Source: Phycisphaerales bacterium
Lineage (GTDB): Bacteria > Planctomycetota > Phycisphaerae > Phycisphaerales > UBA1924
Assembly (NCBI GenBank): GCA_027083355.1
Contig: JALWOY010000197.1
Span: 1-41,488 of the forward strand
Direction of reading: 5' to 3'
DNA length: 41,488 nt
Positions 36,142 through 41,488 of the stretch are shown here, piece after piece (the stretch's first letter is position 1; every line of letters starts with the position of its first letter). The position numbers and the translations under genes are program-made. Below the pieces are notes generated by a model. The model had not been told where the DNA came from and searched no databases. It saw only the letters and a program-made list of their open reading frames with translations.

Positions 36142-37374
36142 TCAGAACAGCAACTGGAACTGCGCCCGGACCGCGAACTCGTCGTCGTTGGTGCCGTTGC
36201 CCAGGTAGCCGATGCCGCTGTTCGCGGAGATCTGCCCGCCCGTTCCCGCGATGTCGTCGAGGTACCACTGGGCATCGAGCGAGAACTTCGCGGCGTGCCC
36301 GATGATGTAGTTGTTGACGCCGACGGAAACGGTGGCGAAGTCATCGCCGATGCCGTTGTCGTTGAAGAAATCATCGAATCGGCCGAAGAGCTCCCAGTTT
36401 TCGGTGATGTGGACACCGCCCTGGACGACGACGCCGTAGGTGTCGATGTCGACGCCCGAGACGCCGCCGGCATCGGTGACATCGCGTCCGACGAAGGCGG
36501 CGTAGGCGTTCCAGCCGTCGTCCTCGTATGAGAAATCGACGGTGTACGAGAAGGTCCCCTGCTCGGCGGCGCTGGGCATGTCGGGGGCCTTTTCGTAGTG
36601 GACCGCGGCGCCGAGCATCATGGCGCGTTCCGAGCCGCGGGGCGAGGTGAAGTCCTTGAATTGCTTCCAGTCGCCGGCGATGAGGAGTTCCCCGCGCGCG
36701 GTGAGCGACCAGTCCGCCGGCGAGGCCCCGAAGTTCGTGTTCTTCGAGTTGAACCCGTCGGAGAAGGAGCCGGTGATGTGGATGTTGTCGTTCTTGTAGT
36801 CGACCTCGACGGCCTGCGAATGGCCCTGGTTGAATTCCTCGTTCACCATGGAACGGTCGATGAGCAGCTGCTTCGAGCTGGAGACGAGTTCTTCGCGGAG
36901 GAAGCCCTCTTTGAACTGTCCCCAACGGATCTTCCAGTTGTCGTTGATCTTGTACCCGGCGTAGGCGTCTTCGAGATCAAAGGCACCGCCCGACTTGTCG
37001 AAGGCGCCCTTGATTTTGTAGAAGAACTTGTCGTGGATATGCCCCGAGAACCCGATCTTGGTGCGCCTCGCCTGGAACCCGATGGTGTAGTCGTCGTCGT
37101 TGGGAACGTTGTTGCGGTGGTTGACCATGTACCGGAACTGGATCTGGCCCTCGATCTTGAGATCGGCCTGCCCGTCGCCCGAGGTCAGAACGAAGTGCGA
37201 GCCGTGCCCGGCGGCGTCATTCCCGAGCAGGCTGGACCTCGCCTGGGCGTCGGCGAGCAGCTCGGCGGAATAGGCGCGTTCGATATCGAGGGCGCTGCTC
37301 ATCGGGGCGGCCCCGTAGACCGACGCCCCGGTGGCGGCCGCGGTCATCAGCATGATGGAAAGCCTGGTCTTCAT
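36142..37374 (-). CDS. OprP/OprO-type outer-membrane porin
   Basis: 410 aa with AGGAG 9 bp before the ATG. It has a signal peptide (about 22 residues), then a short helical stretch, then a 16-strand-like barrel. Typical pieces are LKIEGQIQFRYM, FQARRTKIGFSGHIHDKFFYKI, YKINDNWKIRWGQFKEGFLRE, and a C-terminal strand ending FQLLF with terminal Phe, as BAM substrates have. This is the phosphate-selective porin O/P fold, but many relatives are general anion channels. It is 194 bp downstream of the molybdoenzyme gene on the same strand; a functional link is not shown. Confidence 0.87.
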   Translation of the reverse strand: MKTRLSIMLMTAAATGASVYGAAPMSSALDIERAYSAELLADAQARSSLLGNDAAGHGSHFVLTSGDGQADLKIEGQIQFRYMVNHRNNVPNDDDYTIGFQARRTKIGFSGHIHDKFFYKIKGAFDKSGGAFDLEDAYAGYKINDNWKIRWGQFKEGFLREELVSSSKQLLIDRSMVNEEFNQGHSQAVEVDYKNDNIHITGSFSDGFNSKNTNFGASPADWSLTARGELLIAGDWKQFKDFTSPRGSERAMMLGAAVHYEKAPDMPSAAEQGTFSYTVDFSYEDDGWNAYAAFVGRDVTDAGGVSGVDIDTYGVVVQGGVHITENWELFGRFDDFFNDNGIGDDFATVSVGVNNYIIGHAAKFSLDAQWYLDDIAGTGGQISANSGIGYLGNGTNDDEFAVRAQFQLLF

Positions 37375-37568
37375 TTCTTTGTCTCCTGTGAATCGTGTGT
37401 GTCGGCGCAGATCCCGGATTGACGATTCAGCGATTGATGAGCGGCGCCGTGTTTCGCTTCCGATCGCTGGAGCACGCTTCGTCGAGTTTCACCCTTCCCG
37501 CCGGGCAGCCGGGCCGATCGAATCTCGGCCCTCCGGCTGCACCGGTTCGAAGGGGTGTGAGTTATGAA

Positions 37569-40500
37569 TCACGCCGGCTGCACCGCGACCATCGTGTCGT
37601 AGTACGAGGCGCTGCCGCCGATCGGATCGGTCAGGGAGACATCCCCGAGCACGGGGTCGGCGAGCATGACCGGGTTCGGGCACATGCCCGCGGCCCGCCG
37701 CCGGTCGCCCCGGATCGTCGTGCCGTCGATCTCGACATCGTTCGACCCGTAGGCCCAGTGCCCGTAGTGCCAGGACACGCCGATGACTCCCGGGCGGATC
37801 CCTTCGACGGCCTTGACCGGGCCCACGATGTCGATCACCCTCGAGTCGTCGACGCGGATGTTCCCCTCGTGATTCGATGCCGAGGTGAGCCGCACGCGCT
37901 GGCCGTCGGCAAGCCCCAGCCGTTCGACGTCGCGTTTGTGCATGACGACGTAGTTCTGGTTCTGCAGCGCGATGTTGGACCAGTAGTTGCCGATCGTGCG
38001 GCTCTGGCCGCCGAACGGGTCCTTGTAGGTGATGAGCCTGAAGGGATAGGTCCCCGAGCGGTCGAGCGGCTTGCCGGACGAGTCGAACTGCCCTCTGTAC
38101 GTCGGGATACCGGGGAAATACTCCCCGCTCATGCTGTTGCGCTGCGCCGCGACATCCTCCATGAACAGGTGGAACATCTTGCCGAGTTTCGATTTCATGT
38201 ACGGCCCGTCGTGTGCGCTCGAGGGCGGCGCAAACCGCCCGCCGCGGTTGAGCACATACACGACCTTCCGCCACAGCTCGGGCTTGACCGCGCTTTGCCA
38301 CTTGGCCTCGTCGAAGATGCTCTCGGGCAGGAACGACCGCGCTTCACGGAACACCCGGAGTTCCTCGTCGGTGGCATCGGGGACGGCTTCGCCGTGCTTA
38401 TCGCCCACGGCGATGTTCGCGACGAGCTTGAGATACCAGTCCTCCATGCGCTTGAAATCCATCCCGGGGCCGAAAGCGTCCTTGCCGAAACCGGGCAGGT
38501 TCAGCTTGTCGGCGACCGCCAGGAAGAATGCCTCGAGGCAGATCGGCATCGTTTCCCCGTTCACCACGACTTCCTCGGTCAGCGGTTTGGCGGCGGGCTG
38601 GCGGATCTTGCTCGTCTTGGACGTCACGTCGGGCGTGACGTGGGGGGTCCCCCACCGCTCGAGGTAACTCAGATCGGGCAGGATGTAGTCCGCGTACATG
38701 CTCGTCTCACCGATGACGATGTCGCTGGCGATGAACAGGGGCACGCGGTCGGGGTCCTTGAGCATGTCGATGAGCAGGTGGCCCGCGGGAGCCGCCAAGG
38801 CGGGCGTGCCCTTGTGCAGCAGCAGGATCTTGCCCGGATACGGATAACCCATCGCGAACGAGGGGATGATCTCCTGGTACACGTTGCTCGTGAACGGGAA
38901 CCACGGCCTGCGTGCGGGGTACCCGTTCTCGCGGAAGAGCGTCGAGTCCTCGTACCGCGCCTTCTCGCGGGTAATGCGGACGCCGAACGTTTTCAGCTTC
39001 GACGGGTGCATGCCGCCGATGTTGTAGACGCTGGCCTCCTTGCCGCCCGATTCGTGCCAGTGCCCGCCGCCTTTGCTCAGGCCGCCCTTCCAGTCGATGT
39101 TCCCGAGAAGGACGTTGAGCGTGACGACACTGGCGCCCGCGTAGAACCCGTCCGTGTGCTGCACGGGCCCGCGGTACATATCGACCGCGGCTTTCTTGCC
39201 GTGGCTGGTCAGCTCATTGACCACCGGTTCGAGCATGTCGAGGCTGATGCCCGTGATTTCCTCGTACTCGTCCCACGATCGGCTCATCGCCTCGTCACGC
39301 AGCATCTTCAGCGGCGTCATGACCCGGTGGCCGTTGAGCGTGGTGTCCACGAACAGATCACCCTCGACGGGGTTGTCCCGGCTGTATGGATCGAAGGCGA
39401 CGGGAACCCCGTCGCGGAGCACCACGGGTTGATCGCTCTCACCCAGACCGGCTTCCTTCGCGGTCAGAAGCCGGGCGCCCCGGCCGTCTTCGATGACGAC
39501 AAGATGCGTGGCGTTCGAGAAGGAGGGCTCGCCGTCGGCGTCGGCCGCGGCTCGGTTGGCGTTGGCCAGGAATCGGGCGTCGTACCGCCCCTTCTCGAAC
39601 ATCCACCGCATGAACATGTGCGCCAAGGCACCATCGGCGCCGGGCTTGACCGGGAGCCACCAGTCGGCCTTGCCCGCGTCGTTGGACAGGCGCGGATCGA
39701 CGACCGCGACCTTGAGGCCGCGCTCGACCCGCCCGCTCGTCACCTTCTCCGACATGGGGGTGAGGCCGAAGTTCGCCGTGTAGGCACCGGTCCCCCAGAA
39801 AAGCACGAACTCGCAGAAGGAGAGGTCGGGCTTCATGTGGTGGGTGGCGTGTCCGGTGAGCTCGCTGTAGGCGATGTGGTGCGATTGCTCGCAGATCGTG
39901 GTGTGTTCGTAGGCGTTGATGGAGCCGAAGCTGTCGTGGGTGAACCGCTTCATCAGCTCTTTTCGCCCGTGCTCGATCCGCCCCGCGTCGAAGACGAACC
40001 CGTTGTTCTTCGGGCCGAGATCGGGGTGGTCGGGATCGATGAGCGTGTCGAGATGTGCCGCGTGGGTTTTCTTGAACTCCGCCACCGACATCTCGCCCTT
40101 GGCGACCTTCTTGGCGTCCGCCGCCATGGCCGCCGCGACCTTCCGATCGCGCAGGGCGTACACCTCGTCGAACCCGGGGAAGTGCCGGGTCTCGCCGATG
40201 TCCTTGAACAGCTGTCCGCCCCGGACCACCTCGTCGATGAACTGGTCGAACGGGATCGCCCTCCACTTGTTCGACCCCCGCGGCCCGGCCCGCTTGAGGA
40301 CCCGCCGCACGCGGTACGGATCGGCGTAGGTCTGGATGCCGGACTGCCCCTTGGCGCACAGCTTGCCGTCCGCCTTGACCGCCTTTGCGGGTTCTGTCTC
40401 GTACGGGAGATGGGGCAGGTAGTTCTGCGGGCTGTAGGGGTTGCCCGAAAGCTTGGCCAGCACACCGTCCCAGTGCTTGGCCTTCACCTGGCAGTCCACG

Positions 40501-40748
40501 TGGCACTGCAGGCAGGTGGTGTAGATGACGCTTTCCGGTTTGGCCATCACGTATTCGGGGAACGCGCCGTCCGGCCCGGCGCCGGCGTGCCCGGCCGCCA
40601 TCTGCAACAGCCTGGGGCTTTCCAGCGCCAGAATCCCGGCGCCGCCGACGAGTGCGCTTGTCGCGAGGAATCCACGCCTCGTCAGCCCTTGTTCGTCCGG
40701 GCCGGTATCCGTCGGCAGGACGGTCAGTGTGTGGGGATCGTGTGACAT
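37569..40748 (-). CDS. Tat-exported molybdopterin oxidoreductase, TtrA-like
   Basis: 1059 aa. I chose the ATG at 40748, with AAAGGA 7 bp upstream, over the TTG at 40754. A twin-arginine signal TRRGFLAT (residues 23-30) sends the folded enzyme to the periplasm. A [4Fe-4S] site follows, CLQCHVDC...C (C79, C82, C86, C131). EHTTICEQSHHIAY supplies a candidate molybdenum ligand at C286, and the C-terminal bis-MGD domain has YWSNIALQNQNYVVMHKRD. Length and the gene order anchor-then-catalytic subunit resemble tetrathionate reductase (ttrBCA), though thiosulfate, polysulfide or arsenic reductases cannot be excluded. Its membrane partner next door is broken and no iron-sulfur B subunit is visible. 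Confidence 0.82.
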   Translation of the reverse strand: MSHDPHTLTVLPTDTGPDEQGLTRRGFLATSALVGGAGILALESPRLLQMAAGHAGAGPDGAFPEYVMAKPESVIYTTCLQCHVDCQVKAKHWDGVLAKLSGNPYSPQNYLPHLPYETEPAKAVKADGKLCAKGQSGIQTYADPYRVRRVLKRAGPRGSNKWRAIPFDQFIDEVVRGGQLFKDIGETRHFPGFDEVYALRDRKVAAAMAADAKKVAKGEMSVAEFKKTHAAHLDTLIDPDHPDLGPKNNGFVFDAGRIEHGRKELMKRFTHDSFGSINAYEHTTICEQSHHIAYSELTGHATHHMKPDLSFCEFVLFWGTGAYTANFGLTPMSEKVTSGRVERGLKVAVVDPRLSNDAGKADWWLPVKPGADGALAHMFMRWMFEKGRYDARFLANANRAAADADGEPSFSNATHLVVIEDGRGARLLTAKEAGLGESDQPVVLRDGVPVAFDPYSRDNPVEGDLFVDTTLNGHRVMTPLKMLRDEAMSRSWDEYEEITGISLDMLEPVVNELTSHGKKAAVDMYRGPVQHTDGFYAGASVVTLNVLLGNIDWKGGLSKGGGHWHESGGKEASVYNIGGMHPSKLKTFGVRITREKARYEDSTLFRENGYPARRPWFPFTSNVYQEIIPSFAMGYPYPGKILLLHKGTPALAAPAGHLLIDMLKDPDRVPLFIASDIVIGETSMYADYILPDLSYLERWGTPHVTPDVTSKTSKIRQPAAKPLTEEVVVNGETMPICLEAFFLAVADKLNLPGFGKDAFGPGMDFKRMEDWYLKLVANIAVGDKHGEAVPDATDEELRVFREARSFLPESIFDEAKWQSAVKPELWRKVVYVLNRGGRFAPPSSAHDGPYMKSKLGKMFHLFMEDVAAQRNSMSGEYFPGIPTYRGQFDSSGKPLDRSGTYPFRLITYKDPFGGQSRTIGNYWSNIALQNQNYVVMHKRDVERLGLADGQRVRLTSASNHEGNIRVDDSRVIDIVGPVKAVEGIRPGVIGVSWHYGHWAYGSNDVEIDGTTIRGDRRRAAGMCPNPVMLADPVLGDVSLTDPIGGSASYYDTMVAVQPA

Positions 40749-40766
40749 GGTCAATTCCTTTCTACT

Positions 40767-41249
40767 TCAGTCACGAACCGCGTCGTGCGTACGCAGCGGG
40801 AGGATGCGGTTGCCAAGAAGAAACAGACCGACCGCCAGCGCCACGATGAACGCCACGACGGACCACTCGAACATGCTCGGGACATATTCGAAATGGAGAC
40901 GGGGGTCGACGTACGCGGTCTCGAGCCCCTTCAGCTGCGGGGTCACCAGCCCCGGGATGACGAGGTTGAGCCTCACCGCCAGGAAAGTCACGGCGATAAG
41001 CCCGCCGGCCAGCGCCGCCCATGCGGGGGCGGCGGGCTTGCGGATGAGCAGCACGATCGGGATGAGCGAGCCCAGCAGGATATGGAAGACCCAGAAAACG
41101 TACCAGTATTGCCCGAAGAGCACCTCGTTCAGCAGGTCGTGCTCCGGGCCGACGCCGTACCACATCGGGATCGAGAACTCGGCCCACTCAAGAATGAGAT
41201 CGAAGACAAGCAGGCCGAGAACGATCTTCGAAACCTCTGAACTACCCCC
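40767..41249 (-). pseudogene. NrfD-type membrane subunit, C-terminal fragment
   Basis: About 160 residues in frame from after the TGA at 41250-41252. It starts within a helix (KIVLGLLVFDLILEWAEF) and continues YWYVFWVFHILLGSLIPIVL, WAALAGGLIAVTFLAVRLNL and WSVVAFIVALAVGLFLLG, the end of an NrfD/PsrC-type quinol-binding anchor. Intact homologues have about 8-10 helices and 300-400 residues, so more than half is missing at the N-terminus. A start at ATG 41165 would give only 132 aa. The break coincides with the IS end at about 41244. It lies 18 bp ahead of the molybdoenzyme gene. Confidence 0.78.
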
Positions 41250-41488
41250 TCATCGCGGATTTTCGTCCTGAGCGAGCGGATTTTCTTTGCATTGTCGAGG
41301 ATTGTGGGCTGGGCGATACTCCCCGCTGCCGATGTGTTCGGCTGTCGGCGGCTCGCTCTGTCCTGATCGGCTGGTTGTTCGGGCGATCGGCGGGCACGTC
41401 GCCGGCGCCCGCCCCGTCACCCGTCACCCGTCACCCGTCGCCGGCCAGGTGCACGCTGCGTTTGAGGTTGCACGCGATCAGAGCCATG
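41244..41488 (-). mobile_element. Insertion sequence end interrupting nrfD (cut by window edge)
   Basis: Homology to NrfD stops near 41244, and the next bases are CCCCCTCATCGCGGATTTTC. Another GCGGATTTTC occurs at 41276, giving a direct repeat near the end. After about 180 non-coding bases, containing a 7-bp tandem repeat (CCCGTCA three times, then CCCGTCG, at about 41413-41440), comes a transposase-like C-terminus. The far end and any target duplication are outside the window. Confidence 0.6.
41431..41488 (-). CDS. Transposase C-terminal end (partial)
   Basis: Only the last 18-19 codons are visible: MALIACNLKRSVHLAGDG then TGA. The (A)xNLKRxxxL ending is typical of DDE transposases of the IS1182/IS5-like groups; the family cannot be fixed from so little. 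The gene enters from the right edge. Confidence 0.55.
   Translation of the reverse strand, partial: MALIACNLKRSVHLAGDG

Noticed and set aside
33434-36268. A 944-codon minus-strand frame spanning both lysine-type dehydrogenase genes
   Set aside because: Low-complexity His/Arg/Pro composition typical of an antisense frame, and it crosses the palindromic repeats, which explains its repeated GQASRLS-like peptides.
37395-40745. A 1116-codon plus-strand open frame opposite the molybdoenzyme gene
   Set aside because: It is the antisense shadow of a high-GC gene. The minus-strand product has a Tat signal, iron-sulfur cysteines and family motifs; the plus frame shows none.

Overview
The window reads as a chromosomal segment of a Gram-negative planctomycete, most likely from the Phycisphaerae. 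Evidence seen here: very high GC with strong G/C third-position bias; outer-membrane genes (LptD-like protein, OprP-type porin); a secreted protein ending in the short PEP-CTERM-like tail typical of Phycisphaerae; McsA/McsB; the futalosine menaquinone enzyme MqnE; and a 16S rRNA gene with no 23S, 5S or tRNA beside it. The lineage is inferred from gene content, not from a tree.

Layout. 1-6.4 kb: 3' part of an LptD gene convergent with mqnE, then dnaK behind a near-perfect sigma-54 promoter. 6.4-16 kb: PEP-CTERM-like protein and rdgB (minus); a TPR-sulfotransferase, an ALDH7-type aldehyde dehydrogenase coupled to rpiA, a DUF11 lipoprotein and a sugar porter (plus). 16-22 kb: korB, korA and a KamA-like radical SAM protein (minus), then a secreted TIM-barrel protein (plus). 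22.2-24.5 kb: a self-contained 16S unit on the minus strand with promoter, boxA-like site, a 25-bp leader/trailer processing stem and a terminator. 24.5-31.9 kb: a minus-strand block, comF-mcsB-mcsA-rpmB-degT-dnaA-(small ORF)-GNAT. 32-35.9 kb: a secreted hypothetical, rpmA, and two lysine/saccharopine-type dehydrogenases (plus). 36.1-41.5 kb: porin, a Tat-exported molybdopterin oxidoreductase resembling TtrA, an nrfD fragment, and the end of an insertion sequence at the right edge (minus).

How the genes fit together. Three dehydrogenases (33.2, 34.7 and 9.9 kb) would form a split saccharopine route from lysine to 2-aminoadipate. KorAB links 2-oxoglutarate oxidation to ferredoxin, and MqnE supplies menaquinone, a plausible electron donor to the molybdoenzyme if its membrane anchor were intact. 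DnaK and McsAB are protein quality-control factors. No obviously new multi-gene system is present. The strongest leads are the sigma-54 dnaK promoter, the isolated 16S unit, a small insertion that duplicated the overlapping ends of lptD and mqnE, a divergent DnaA, a KamA-like enzyme lacking the usual PLP motif, and nrfD broken by an IS.
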